6,549 nt of DNA from Desulfobacterales bacterium (GTDB taxonomy: Bacteria; Desulfobacterota; Desulfobacteria; Desulfobacterales; ETH-SRB1). How positions within the stretch are numbered: the stretch's first letter is position 1; every line of letters begins with the position of its first letter. The translations under genes and the position numbers were made by a program. Positions 1-6,549 of the stretch are shown in pieces. The notes under the pieces were generated by a model. The model saw only the letters and a program-made list of their open reading frames with translations, made no database searches and was not told where the DNA came from. The stretch is taken from the NCBI GenBank assembly GCA_030669465.1, contig DAOVDN010000061.1:1-6549 (forward strand). Reading direction: 5' to 3'.

Positions 1-1
1 C

Positions 2-2314
2 GGGATGCTTAAACGCAGGCAGTACGAAATCGACAGCCGTCATCCTTTTATTATTATTGATCCAAACAAGTGTATATTTTGCCAGCGTTGCAAGAATAGC
101 TGTGAATATGGCGCATTGGAGCTGACCGGGACAAATTTTGACAATAACGGACTCCCTGAACAAATCTCCATAATTATTAATGAAAAGTGTGTTTCTTGCG
201 GCGCTTGCGTAGATGAATGTCCGGCCGGCGGTCTGGCAAAAAAATCGATCTCCTTTCCTGTTGGCCCTCATGAAATCAAAAAAGTCAAAACAGTCTGCCC
301 GTTTTGCGGTTGCGGATGCACCATTGACTTGAACATGAAAGGAGACTCAATTATTGAAGTAACTGCTAATCCTGAGGATAGCCCCAATTTTGGGAATCTC
401 TGCGTCAAGGGGAGGTTTGGAAGCGATTTTATTCGTCATCCAGATCGATTAAAAAAACCGCTCATCCGCAAAAGGGGGTATTTTTGGGAGGTAAGCTGGG
501 AAGATGCGATATATCTTGTCGCCCAAAAACTTTTGGAAATAAATGATAAATCCGGTCCTGATAGTTTAGCTGGTTTGAGTTCGGCTAAGTGTACCAATGA
601 GGAAAATTATCTCATGCAAAAATTTATGCGCACAGTGATCGGCACAAACAATGTTGATCACTGCGCGCGGCTCTGTCACGCATCCACAGTGGCCGGTTTG
701 GCCGCATCGTTTGGGAGCGGAGCCATGACGAACCCTATAGCCGATTTCAAAAAGGCTGACGTAATCCTCCTTACAGGAAGCAATCCCACTGAAAATCATC
801 CCACCATAGCCCTTTGGATGATAAAGGCCATACAAGAAAACAAGACAAAACTGATTGTGGTCGATCCTCGTGAAATAGAAATAGTGCAGTATGCCGAAAT
901 CTGGCTGCGTCCAAAGCCTGGTACGGATGTGGTCTGGTTAAACGGCATGATGTATGTAATTATAGATGAAGATCTATATGATATCTCTTATGTGGCTGAC
1001 AGAACAGAGAACTTTACGGCCTTGAAAGAGACGGTGATGCAATACAACCCGGAATTTGTTGAACAGGTTACCGGCATACCCGCAAAAGATCTTATCAGGG
1101 CTGCGCGTCTTTATGCCAAAGCCGGAAAAGGATCTATTGCATATGCTATGGGTATTACCCAGCATGCATTCGGCACCGACAATGTTAAATCGATTGCCAA
1201 TCTTGCCATGTTGTGCGGAAACGTAGGAATCGAAGGAGGCGGAGTTAATCCGCTGCGAGGCCAAAACAATGTGCAGGGGGCCTGCGATATGGGCGCCCTT
1301 CCAAATGTACTCCCTGGTTACCAGTCTATTTCCGATCAGGAGGCCGTCGGGAAATTCGAAGAAGTCTGGGGCAGGAAACTTCCGCCAAAACCAGGCCTGA
1401 CTCTAACAGATATGTGGCCCGCTATTCTGGAAGGGAAGATAAAAGGGATGTACATCATGGGAGAAAACCCTGTTGTTAGCGATCCCAACTCAAAACAGGT
1501 AGAAGCGGCTCTGAAAAAATTAGACTTTCTTGTGGTTCAGGATATCTTCATGACAGAGACGGCAAAGCTAGCCAATGTAGTCCTTCCTGCTGCCAGTTTT
1601 GCCGAAAAAGACGGCACCTTTACCAATACAGAAAGGCGGGTCCAACGGGTGAGGAAGGGATTGGACCCGCTGGGGGATTCCAGACCCGATTGGAAGATTA
1701 TCTGCAACCTGTCTGAAAAGATGGGCGCGCCTATGAATTACGATGACCCTGAAGAGATCATGGAAGAAATCGCCCGTCTTGTCCCGATTTACGGCGGGAT
1801 TCACTACGAACGCCTCAATAAGAATGGCCTTCAGTGGCCGTGTCCAAACTGGGAACATCCAGGCACGCCGTATCTGCATAAAGGTAGTTTTGCCCGTGGA
1901 AAAGGATTGTTTCAATCAGTGGAATTCATCCTCTCCGATGAACTTCCGGATGAAGAATATCCTTTTCTTCTTTCAACAGGAAGAGTCCTTTACCATTACA
2001 ACAGCGGCACCATGACCCGCAAGGTGGATGGGCTGCATACGGTTTTTCCTGAATCGATCATTGAGATTAATCCGTTGGATGCAAAAAAAAAAGGGATAGC
2101 AGACGGAAGTATAGTCAAGATAAAATCGCGGCGAGGAGAGATTGCCACGCGCGTCCGTCTTACCAAGAGAAGCCCGGAAGGAATTGTCTTTATTCCATTT
2201 CATTTTGGGGAAGCAGCGGCCAATATTTTAACCAGCGACACCCTCGACCCGGTCGCCCGAATACCGGCATTCAAGGTCTGTGCGGTTAGGGTGGAACCGG
2301 CGGGTAAAGATTAG
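2..2314 (+). CDS. fdhA: Formate dehydrogenase alpha (catalytic) subunit, Cys-type, probably 5'-partial
   Basis: Molybdenum or tungsten bis-pterin enzyme interconverting formate and CO2, probably cytoplasmic because no twin-arginine signal is seen. Numbering is from the ATG at base 5 (769 residues). Two 4Fe-4S ferredoxin motifs come first (Cys 23/26/29/33 and 62/65/68/72). The molybdopterin Fe4S4 domain follows (Cys 98/101/105/133, then Lys135, equivalent to Lys44 of E. coli FdhF). Next is the active-site motif ARLCHA with Cys224-His225 at the Sec140-His141 position; the codon is TGT, so this is a cysteine rather than a selenocysteine enzyme. The segment RGQNNVQGACDMG carries the conserved active-site Arg (418). 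A molybdopterin dinucleotide-binding domain spans about 652-761. The frame is open to the left edge, and the first 20 residues resemble the internal stretch that follows the NuoG-like 2Fe-2S/His-Cys region in FdhA proteins of about 900 residues. I therefore infer that the true start lies upstream. Function is secure; the exact electron acceptor (NAD, ferredoxin, hydrogenase) cannot be told. Confidence 0.93.
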   Translation, partial: GMLKRRQYEIDSRHPFIIIDPNKCIFCQRCKNSCEYGALELTGTNFDNNGLPEQISIIINEKCVSCGACVDECPAGGLAKKSISFPVGPHEIKKVKTVCPFCGCGCTIDLNMKGDSIIEVTANPEDSPNFGNLCVKGRFGSDFIRHPDRLKKPLIRKRGYFWEVSWEDAIYLVAQKLLEINDKSGPDSLAGLSSAKCTNEENYLMQKFMRTVIGTNNVDHCARLCHASTVAGLAASFGSGAMTNPIADFKKADVILLTGSNPTENHPTIALWMIKAIQENKTKLIVVDPREIEIVQYAEIWLRPKPGTDVVWLNGMMYVIIDEDLYDISYVADRTENFTALKETVMQYNPEFVEQVTGIPAKDLIRAARLYAKAGKGSIAYAMGITQHAFGTDNVKSIANLAMLCGNVGIEGGGVNPLRGQNNVQGACDMGALPNVLPGYQSISDQEAVGKFEEVWGRKLPPKPGLTLTDMWPAILEGKIKGMYIMGENPVVSDPNSKQVEAALKKLDFLVVQDIFMTETAKLANVVLPAASFAEKDGTFTNTERRVQRVRKGLDPLGDSRPDWKIICNLSEKMGAPMNYDDPEEIMEEIARLVPIYGGIHYERLNKNGLQWPCPNWEHPGTPYLHKGSFARGKGLFQSVEFILSDELPDEEYPFLLSTGRVLYHYNSGTMTRKVDGLHTVFPESIIEINPLDAKKKGIADGSIVKIKSRRGEIATRVRLTKRSPEGIVFIPFHFGEAAANILTSDTLDPVARIPAFKVCAVRVEPAGKD

Positions 2315-2348
2315 TTAGCAACCAGCAAAACCTCCGACCTCTGTTTCT
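2315..2348. other. Convergent intergenic gap, no clear terminator
   Basis: Only 34 bases separate the TAG stop of the formate dehydrogenase gene from the TGA stop of the convergent activator gene. I see no GC-rich hairpin followed by a T run on either strand. On the minus strand the gap reads as purine-rich GAGGTCGGAGGT followed by TTGCTGGTTGCTAAC, and it continues the repeat-like sequence at the end of the activator gene. Transcripts from the two sides may run into each other. Confidence 0.5.
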
Positions 2349-3944
2349 TCATCTTTTCCCATTCGATGTTCGATGTTCATTTTTTTTCTGTGCCTTCACC
2401 GAGCGAAAAAGCGAGAGATCAGTATGGGGAAGAAACCTGGCAGCGTTGAATCTGTTCATGAATTCCTGATTTACATTTAACTCAAGATAGGTAATGCGGT
2501 CTCTGATATTATCGATCTCATCTAAACACTCACTCGATGTAAGCGCCATGCTTGCTCCGCCAATAGAGCTGTTATTGAGGGATTTATAACGGTCAATCGG
2601 CAAATCAGGAAGCATTCCAATAGAGATGGCCGACCTGGGATTGATAAAAGATCCAAAGGTGCCTGCTACATAAAATGTCGAAAGATCCTTAAAAGAGATT
2701 CCAACAGAAGATGTAATAGTCTCAAGTATTGTATACATGGCGGCCTTGGATCTGATAATACTGTCAATGTCTGCATGACTTATAGTAAGGTCTGACCCTG
2801 TGGCGGAATCTTTTGCAAATACCACCACAAGATACCTGATACCATCTTTCTCCTTTAGTCTGTTGCCGCATATCGAGGGCGCCAACTTGCCCTTGATGTC
2901 GATCATGCCGCAAAGAAAAAGGTGGGCTGCAAGGTCTATCAGACCTGAACCGCAAATCCCTTTAGGCGGCATGTTGTCAATGGTATGTAATCGAATATTA
3001 TAAGTATCATGATCAATCACAACTTGATCAATTACAACCCGATCAATCACTCCGGGGCCCGCCATCATACCCATCCCGGTTACCCCGCATTCCAGGGCAG
3101 GGCCTGCTGCTCCGGCACAGGCAATAAGCCAGTCTTTATTTCCTAATACAACCTCTGCATTTGTCCCAACGTCAACCAAAATGGCTGTATCCTCTGTTTT
3201 GTTTAAGCCGGAAAACAGAATTCCTGCGATCAGGTCTCCACCAAAATAGCTGCCGACATTTGGGAAGATCAGAACTCTGGCCATAGGATTAACCTTGATT
3301 CCCAGCTCTTTTGCTTTTATCAGTCCGGGTTTGTTTATAACCGGAATATATGGCTCACGTATTATCCAGTGAGGACTAAGACCCATGAAGAGATGGGTCA
3401 TGGCTGTATTGCCGGCCACAGAAAGGGAGTATATGTTATACGGCTTTATTTTACAGGAATCGCATAATCTTATGATCATTCGGTTAAGACCGTCGATAAT
3501 CATTTTGTTGAGCCTGTCCAGCCCTCCATCCTGGTCCGCAAAGTGTATTCTTGTCAATATGTCGGGCCCTACGGATATTTGAGGATTGTCAAAAGATGTT
3601 TCGGCCGGAATCAGGCCTGTTGAAAGATCTATAAGGCGCAAGACAATCCTGGTAGTGCCGAGATCAACGGCCAGGCCGTATATGGGACTTGTATCCTGAG
3701 GATGCGCGACCCCTGTAATAAGCCATCTTTTCCGATCCTTGAAAAGGATGCAGTCAACATTATATTCGCATCTCCTTAAAAGATCCGGCAACCTTTTTAA
3801 TAAATAAAGGTCTATATCAACGGCATCGGTATTAAGCCTGGTTTTTAATTCTCCTATAAGCCGATCAGCATCTGCAGTATTATTTTGCAAAGTTGGGGGA
3901 GTGATGGAAATATGTCTTATCCAGCCTGTGTTGTTTTCATTCAT
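2349..3944 (-). CDS. Ferredoxin-less ASKHA (RACo/DUF4445-type) corrinoid activator paralog
   Basis: Member of the reductive activators of corrinoid-dependent enzymes (RACo-like, ASKHA fold), expected to couple ATP binding or hydrolysis to reduction of Co(II) corrinoid proteins. Numbering is from the ATG at 3944 (531 residues). The linker-type domain covers about 8-85 ([12 protein letters not shown], then [14 protein letters not shown]). The ASKHA core has the phosphate-1 motif DLGTTR (94-99), VAGNTAM (176-182), DVGTNAE (258-264), GICGSGL (329-335) and AGTFGSF (427-433), followed by the family's C-terminal RFLPHTD. It aligns motif by motif with the other activator in this window but starts directly at the linker: the N-terminal 2Fe-2S domain is absent, and the frame is closed by a TGA about 70 bases upstream. 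A TTG at 3986 would add 14 unconvincing residues. I prefer the ATG because the preceding small gene ends over it (8-base overlap), although its ribosome site (GGGA) is weak. Oddities are a 15-base tandem repeat within the gene and a repeat-derived tail. With no cluster of its own it presumably needs an external electron donor; its target is unknown. Confidence 0.85.
   Translation of the reverse strand: MNENNTGWIRHISITPPTLQNNTADADRLIGELKTRLNTDAVDIDLYLLKRLPDLLRRCEYNVDCILFKDRKRWLITGVAHPQDTSPIYGLAVDLGTTRIVLRLIDLSTGLIPAETSFDNPQISVGPDILTRIHFADQDGGLDRLNKMIIDGLNRMIIRLCDSCKIKPYNIYSLSVAGNTAMTHLFMGLSPHWIIREPYIPVINKPGLIKAKELGIKVNPMARVLIFPNVGSYFGGDLIAGILFSGLNKTEDTAILVDVGTNAEVVLGNKDWLIACAGAAGPALECGVTGMGMMAGPGVIDRVVIDQVVIDHDTYNIRLHTIDNMPPKGICGSGLIDLAAHLFLCGMIDIKGKLAPSICGNRLKEKDGIRYLVVVFAKDSATGSDLTISHADIDSIIRSKAAMYTILETITSSVGISFKDLSTFYVAGTFGSFINPRSAISIGMLPDLPIDRYKSLNNSSIGGASMALTSSECLDEIDNIRDRITYLELNVNQEFMNRFNAARFLPHTDLSLFRSVKAQKKNEHRTSNGKR
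2362..2380 (-). repeat. Heptanucleotide repeat (GAACATC-type) at the 3' end of the activator gene
   Basis: On the + strand TTCGATG occurs twice in direct succession and is followed by a partial TTCAT. On the coding strand this is a run of GAACATC units, encoding the tail NEHRTSN. The tail lies beyond the conserved family end ([11 protein letters not shown]) and looks like translated repeat sequence. From memory, similar units followed by GAATGGGAAAAGATGAAG recur in intergenic DNA of environmental deltaproteobacterial-type genomes; this was not checked. Confidence 0.55.
3006..3050 (-). repeat. 15-base tandem repeat, three imperfect copies, inside the activator gene
   Basis: Three in-frame copies of a 15-base unit, each containing a GATCAAT or GATCAAT-like core on the + strand (starting 3011, 3026 and 3041), encode [15 protein letters not shown]. 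The paralogous activator in this window is five residues shorter between the GVI/GAI position and the PKGICGSG motif. That difference equals one repeat unit, consistent with expansion by replication slippage. Confidence 0.8.
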
Positions 3945-4114
3945 CGCGGATTTCCCACTGGGCGCACAGGCAGAGCCTTTCTTCAAAAAAATGCAGGAGT
4001 ACTCTGGCGTTCATAGTCATCAGGATTTTGGTCTCACAGGCATTTTCCGTGTCTTCTGCAGAGCCTGACAGCAGAAGCGATTAGCTCGCCGGTCAGAACA
4101 TAGGAGTCATTCAT
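3937..4114 (-). pseudogene. Small 58-codon gene interrupted by a one-base frameshift (unknown function)
   Basis: From ATG at 4114 the frame reads 26 codons (beginning [16 protein letters not shown]) and stops at TGA 4036-4034. The next frame is open across that point and continues through [15 protein letters not shown] to CAQWEIRDE, with a TGA at 3939-3937. The whole stretch is 178 bases, i.e. 59 codons plus one base. Removing one A from the GGAAAAT run at about 4043-4047 gives a continuous 58-residue product. A strong GGAGA ribosome site (4126-4122) sits 7 bases before the ATG, and the end overlaps the activator start at 3944 by 8 bases, a normal operon arrangement. Several cysteines are present (LCRR, ACET, LCLCAQ), but I recognise no domain and it is not a ferredoxin. 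It could be a decayed gene, a sequencing indel, or a recoded gene; chance ORFs remain possible. Confidence 0.45.
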
Positions 4115-4121
4115 TCTTCAC

Positions 4122-4126
4122 TCTCC
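4122..4126 (-). promoter_or_regulatory. Ribosome binding site of the small gene
   Basis: GGAGA on the minus strand, 7 bases before the ATG at 4114. It is one of the better Shine-Dalgarno matches on the minus strand of this window and is the main reason for taking the small frameshifted gene seriously. Confidence 0.55.
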
Positions 4127-4251
4127 ATTAAATTCTGTCAAGAATGAACGGGCTGTTGCCCGAATCGGAATTCAATTACAATTTCATCCCCAAATAAAAT
4201 CGGTTAAAGGGCTTTTGACTTCATACTAAAGTTGATCTTACTTTGCACTAA
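4127..4251. other. Non-coding spacer upstream of the small gene
   Basis: AT-rich stretch with no credible ORF on either strand. It contains one short perfect hairpin, CGGGC-TGTT-GCCCG (4149-4162), without a T run. A TTGACA on the minus strand (4141-4136) matches the -35 consensus, but a properly spaced -10 would overlap the small gene's start codon. A promoter for the downstream genes may lie here, but I cannot place one. Confidence 0.5.
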
Positions 4252-4385
4252 CAGAAATTTGGAAACTCATTATCTCGACCTTTCTCCGCCCCTAAATCCC
4301 ACCCTCAGAAAAGGGGGACTCTTCCGCCATTCCCCCTTTTTTTTAAAGGGGGGCAGGGGGGATTTCTTCAGTTCCCAAATTTCTG
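4252..4385. repeat. Palindromic intergenic element with 16-base terminal inverted repeats (REP/MITE-like)
   Basis: The ends CAGAAATTTGGAAACT (4252-4267) and AGTTCCCAAATTTCTG (4370-4385) are inverted repeats matching at 15 of 16 bases. Inside, AAATCCC (4294-4300) pairs with GGGATTT (4359-4365). Further in, AAAAGGGGGA (4309-4318) pairs perfectly with TCCCCCTTTT (4331-4340) around a 12-base loop. An alternative stem is CCCCCTTT (4332-4339) with AAAGGGGG (4345-4352). The G-run/C-run architecture with AAATCCC ends resembles dispersed palindromes seen in many Desulfobacterota and other genomes. It has no transposase and no certain target duplication. It begins one base after the stop codon of the upstream activator, so it may also act as an mRNA 3'-end structure or attenuator between the two activator genes. 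Confidence 0.75.
4309..4344 (+). terminator. Hairpin plus T-run resembling an intrinsic terminator
   Basis: On the + strand the 10-base-pair stem AAAAGGGGGA/TCCCCCTTTT is followed by four more T residues (T run 4337-4344), the shape of a rho-independent terminator. No + strand gene lies immediately upstream, so it may simply be part of the palindromic element. On the minus strand the hairpins are not followed by a T run. Confidence 0.3.
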
Positions 4386-4386
4386 A

Positions 4387-6363
4387 TTAAAAATGTCCGC
4401 CTATTGCTGATGCAGAAAGTTTGGTTCTTTTCCGGGCTTCGATTCGGGCTTTGAGTCTTGGGAATTTATTCATGTCTGTATGCGGCAAAAAGAGGGAGGC
4501 AATATAATTATTCATATATGATGCTGTTTCCGACAGCTCAAAATTCGTCATCTTCCTCGTTACCTCTACCACGTCTTTTCTTATATGGTTTGCCAGACAG
4601 CCCATTGTCGCGCCGGTAAGTGATCCATTGCCGATAAAAACAACCTTATCCGGATCTATTTCAGGCAGCAGACCAATTGTAATTGCCTTTTCCAGGTCCA
4701 CATAACTTCCAAACCCACCTGCCAGAATAATACGGTCTATATCATGAATGGCGAGACCGACCTCCCCGAGAAGGGTCATACAACCGCTGAACATAGCGCC
4801 CTTTGCCCTGATAAGATTATCGATATCAGGTTCGGTAATAACAATATCCCTGTCTATATGTGTAACATCCGCCCTTGCAAGCACGTACTCATATACGCCA
4901 TTATTTTGCCGGATACGGTCTGTATGAAGACTGCGATTGAACTTGCCAAGGTTATCAATAACACCCATCTCAAACATTGTAGCCACAATATTGATAAGAC
5001 CGCTGCCGCATATTCCTTTTGGCCGGACATTTCCTATGGTTATATTCATCGGCTCAAGCGTAAGAGGGTCTATGGAAAAATCTTCAATCGCCCCATTGGT
5101 GGCGCGCATTCCGAATTTTATGCCGCCCCCTTCAAAAGCCGGGCCTGCAGAACATGCCGCACATGCAAGCCACTCCCTGTTGCCGATCACAATTTCGGCA
5201 TTTGTGCCGATATCCATATACAGGGTAAGCTTCTCAGAACAATACATTCCTGATGCCATTATACCGGCAACAATATCGCCTCCCACATAACTTGATATCT
5301 CAGGATATATCAATGTTGTAACATGCTCGCCCAATGCCATGCCCAGATCAACAGCCTTAATCGGCGGATACAACGCTGAAGCAGGCACATATGGCGAACG
5401 TCTGATGTATTTTGGGTCAACCTTCAGCATAAGCTGAATCATCGTTGTATTGCCCGCCAATGTAACGAGTAAAATCTGTTCAGGGTCAATTCCAGCGTCA
5501 TTAATTATCTTGCGCAGTATATTGTTGGTGGTCTCTAAACTAACCTTATGAAGTTTTTCAAGCCCTCCTGGTTTTTCCGCATATATCAGCCTGGTGATTA
5601 CGTCTTCCCCAAAACCTATCTGTTTGTTAAAATCACCGTAATCGGCCATAACTTTGCCTGTATTTAGATCTATCAGCCGGCCATAGATAGTTGTAGTACC
5701 GATATCCATAGCAATTCCATAGCAATTGCCGCTCGTATCGCCGGGCTGGACATTGACGACATGAGTCTTTCTGCCGGCCTCGACAGGACGGGCAAGTGTA
5801 ACGGTTATTTTAAAATTATCTTTCCTGAAAACACCCGGAATTTTACGGATAACCGGCAGGTCAACGACAAGACGATGCTCATTGAAATTTAGTTTCAGGT
5901 AATTAACAAGTCTTGCAACATCAGGCAGGTTGTCTTTTGCAGAAGGCTCAGGTAGTTGAATATACCTCTTTTCAACAGGGGGCAGAAAACGGCCGTTTTG
6001 CCTTAACTGTTCAAAATCCATTTCCATGATACGGCTGGCTCGTCTCGGAGTGCTCTGCATGTTAAGCACGCTTGCATCAACATCCGATTCCACAGGTATG
6101 CGTACAACTATGTCGCTCTTTACATTACTCAAACATGCCTGCCTGTATCCTGCCGCGCATTCTTCCCGGCTTAACTTTTCTGTTATTCCTCCATCAACAT
6201 GTCCCTGTTCAATGATAACGCGACACTTACCGCATACACCCTCCCCTCCGCATGATGCATTAATATGAACCCCTGCCTCCATGGCAGCCCTGAGAAGATT
6301 CTCTCCATCCCTTACGGTTATTTTTTTATTGTGAGGCAAAAACAAAACAGTGTGGTTGATCAT
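4387..6363 (-). CDS. Corrinoid-protein reductive activator (RACo-like: 2Fe-2S ferredoxin + ASKHA ATPase)
   Basis: Full-length RACE/RACo-family protein (658 residues), cytoplasmic, expected to reduce an inactivated Co(II) corrinoid methyl carrier to Co(I), using electrons from its 2Fe-2S cluster and ATP. Numbering is from the ATG at 6363. The N-terminal ferredoxin domain (about 1-95) has C38-x5-C44-x2-C47 and C77. A linker covers about 110-200 (LPEPSAKDNLPD). The ASKHA core has DIGTTT (220-225), LAGNTTM (302-308), DIGTNAE (384-390), GICGSGL (450-456) and AGGFGSY (548-554), ending with the family LFLPHTD. I chose the start at 6363 because GGAG (6373-6370) lies 6 bases before it and the product begins MINHTVLFLP, as expected for the ferredoxin strand. 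The ATG at 6375 lacks a ribosome site and adds only MEPD. It follows the GNAT-like gene by 19 bases, so it is probably co-transcribed with it. Family assignment is firm; the specific partner (CoFeSP, O-demethylase or methylamine-type corrinoid protein) is not visible here. Confidence 0.92.
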   Translation of the reverse strand: MINHTVLFLPHNKKITVRDGENLLRAAMEAGVHINASCGGEGVCGKCRVIIEQGHVDGGITEKLSREECAAGYRQACLSNVKSDIVVRIPVESDVDASVLNMQSTPRRASRIMEMDFEQLRQNGRFLPPVEKRYIQLPEPSAKDNLPDVARLVNYLKLNFNEHRLVVDLPVIRKIPGVFRKDNFKITVTLARPVEAGRKTHVVNVQPGDTSGNCYGIAMDIGTTTIYGRLIDLNTGKVMADYGDFNKQIGFGEDVITRLIYAEKPGGLEKLHKVSLETTNNILRKIINDAGIDPEQILLVTLAGNTTMIQLMLKVDPKYIRRSPYVPASALYPPIKAVDLGMALGEHVTTLIYPEISSYVGGDIVAGIMASGMYCSEKLTLYMDIGTNAEIVIGNREWLACAACSAGPAFEGGGIKFGMRATNGAIEDFSIDPLTLEPMNITIGNVRPKGICGSGLINIVATMFEMGVIDNLGKFNRSLHTDRIRQNNGVYEYVLARADVTHIDRDIVITEPDIDNLIRAKGAMFSGCMTLLGEVGLAIHDIDRIILAGGFGSYVDLEKAITIGLLPEIDPDKVVFIGNGSLTGATMGCLANHIRKDVVEVTRKMTNFELSETASYMNNYIASLFLPHTDMNKFPRLKARIEARKRTKLSASAIGGHF

Positions 6364-6369
6364 GTCCGG

Positions 6370-6373
6370 CTCC
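6370..6373 (-). promoter_or_regulatory. Ribosome binding site deciding the activator start at 6363
   Basis: GGAG on the minus strand, 6 bases from ATG 6363. It overlaps the alternative ATG at 6375-6373, which itself has only AT-rich sequence (AGATGTAAA) in front. This favours the shorter product. Confidence 0.6.
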
Positions 6374-6382
6374 ATTTTACAT

Positions 6383-6549
6383 CTATTTTAATTCATCGAA
6401 TCGGCAGCTAAGTGTAAGAACATCGCCATCAAAAAAGGTTTTGATTTCGTAAGGCAGGCTTTTAAACAGCCTGATCATTGCCTGGTTTTGCGGCGAAGTA
6501 TAGGCTATCAAGCCGGCAATTCCGTTTTCACGCGCAGCTTCGGAAAGTT
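6383..6549 (-). CDS. C-terminal fragment of a GNAT-like acetyltransferase domain (partial)
   Basis: Fifty-four codons and a TAG stop (6385-6383); the rest of the gene lies beyond the right edge. The readable segment includes AARENGIAGLIAYTS, NQAMIRLFKSLPYEIK and a final FFDGDVLTLSCRF strand. The pattern of a helix ending in a Gly-Ile, a strand, then N-x-x-MI-x-LF-x-x-L followed by strands is typical of the C-terminal half of GNAT N-acetyltransferase domains. These occur alone or fused to the end of ADP-forming acyl-CoA synthetase-like proteins. Which of these it is cannot be decided from the tail. The 19-base gap to the activator start suggests a shared transcript. Confidence 0.6.
   Translation of the reverse strand, partial: LSEAARENGIAGLIAYTSPQNQAMIRLFKSLPYEIKTFFDGDVLTLSCRFDELK

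Noticed and set aside
3945..3986. TTG start at 3986 for the ferredoxin-less activator
   Set aside because: No ribosome binding site precedes it, the added residues (beginning [10 protein letters not shown]) do not look like the family, and the stretch lies inside the small gene's reading frame.
3937..4114. In-frame TGA of the small gene read as selenocysteine
   Set aside because: After the TGA the same frame reaches another TGA within 17 codons and gives less protein-like sequence than the shifted frame. No downstream selenocysteine insertion hairpin was evident.
4113..4141. Minus-strand promoter with a perfect TTGACA -35 and AAGAAT as -10 at 17-base spacing
   Set aside because: The -10 is a 4/6 match and would overlap the small gene's ATG, putting the start of transcription inside that gene. 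It would only make sense as an internal promoter for the activator.
4149..4162. CGGGC-TGTT-GCCCG hairpin as a terminator or riboswitch
   Set aside because: The stem is only 5 base pairs with no T run, and no conserved cobalamin or other riboswitch boxes are visible around it.
4744..5290. Long open frames on the + strand opposite the full-length activator (up to 169 codons)
   Set aside because: They lie entirely antisense to a gene with clear motifs, have low-complexity or unnatural composition, and match no family I know; they are shadows of the coding strand.
1..6549. CRISPR array, tRNA or rRNA genes
   Set aside because: No regularly spaced identical repeats, no cloverleaf-like segments, and no rRNA-like sequence were seen in the intergenic stretches.

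Overview
The window looks like a piece of an anaerobic bacterial chromosome, most plausibly a Desulfobacterota-type (sulfate-reducer-like) or other Wood-Ljungdahl-capable organism. That guess rests on gene content: a soluble molybdopterin formate dehydrogenase catalytic subunit with extra iron-sulfur clusters, and two proteins of the family that reductively reactivates corrinoid (vitamin B12) methyl-transfer proteins. GC-rich palindromic intergenic repeats of the kind common in those genomes add weak support. No marker gene fixes the taxonomy.

Layout. On the + strand, bases 2-2314 encode most of a formate dehydrogenase alpha subunit. The reading frame is open to the left edge and the usual N-terminal 2Fe-2S region is missing from the window, so the gene probably starts upstream. 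A 34-base gap with no clear terminator separates it from a convergent minus-strand cluster. Read in its own direction, that cluster runs: (1) the C-terminal 54 codons of a GNAT-like protein (6549-6383); (2) a full-length corrinoid-protein reductive activator with N-terminal 2Fe-2S ferredoxin, linker and ASKHA ATPase-like domains (6363-4387); (3) a 134-base palindromic intergenic element (4385-4252) with near-perfect 16-base terminal inverted repeats; (4) a short spacer; (5) a small 58-codon gene with a strong ribosome binding site that appears broken by one extra base (4114-3937); (6) a second activator paralog that keeps the linker and ASKHA domains but has no ferredoxin domain (3944-2349).

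How they may work together. Formate dehydrogenase interconverts formate and CO2, the first step of the methyl branch of the Wood-Ljungdahl pathway. The activators are expected to use ATP and a low-potential electron to return an inactivated Co(II) corrinoid protein to Co(I). Both fit one-carbon metabolism, but no methyltransferase or corrinoid protein lies in the window, so the partner of the activators is not shown here. The points most worth a second look are the ferredoxin-less activator paralog, the frameshifted small gene overlapping its start, the palindromic element between the two activators, and two places in the second activator where short repeats have reshaped the protein.
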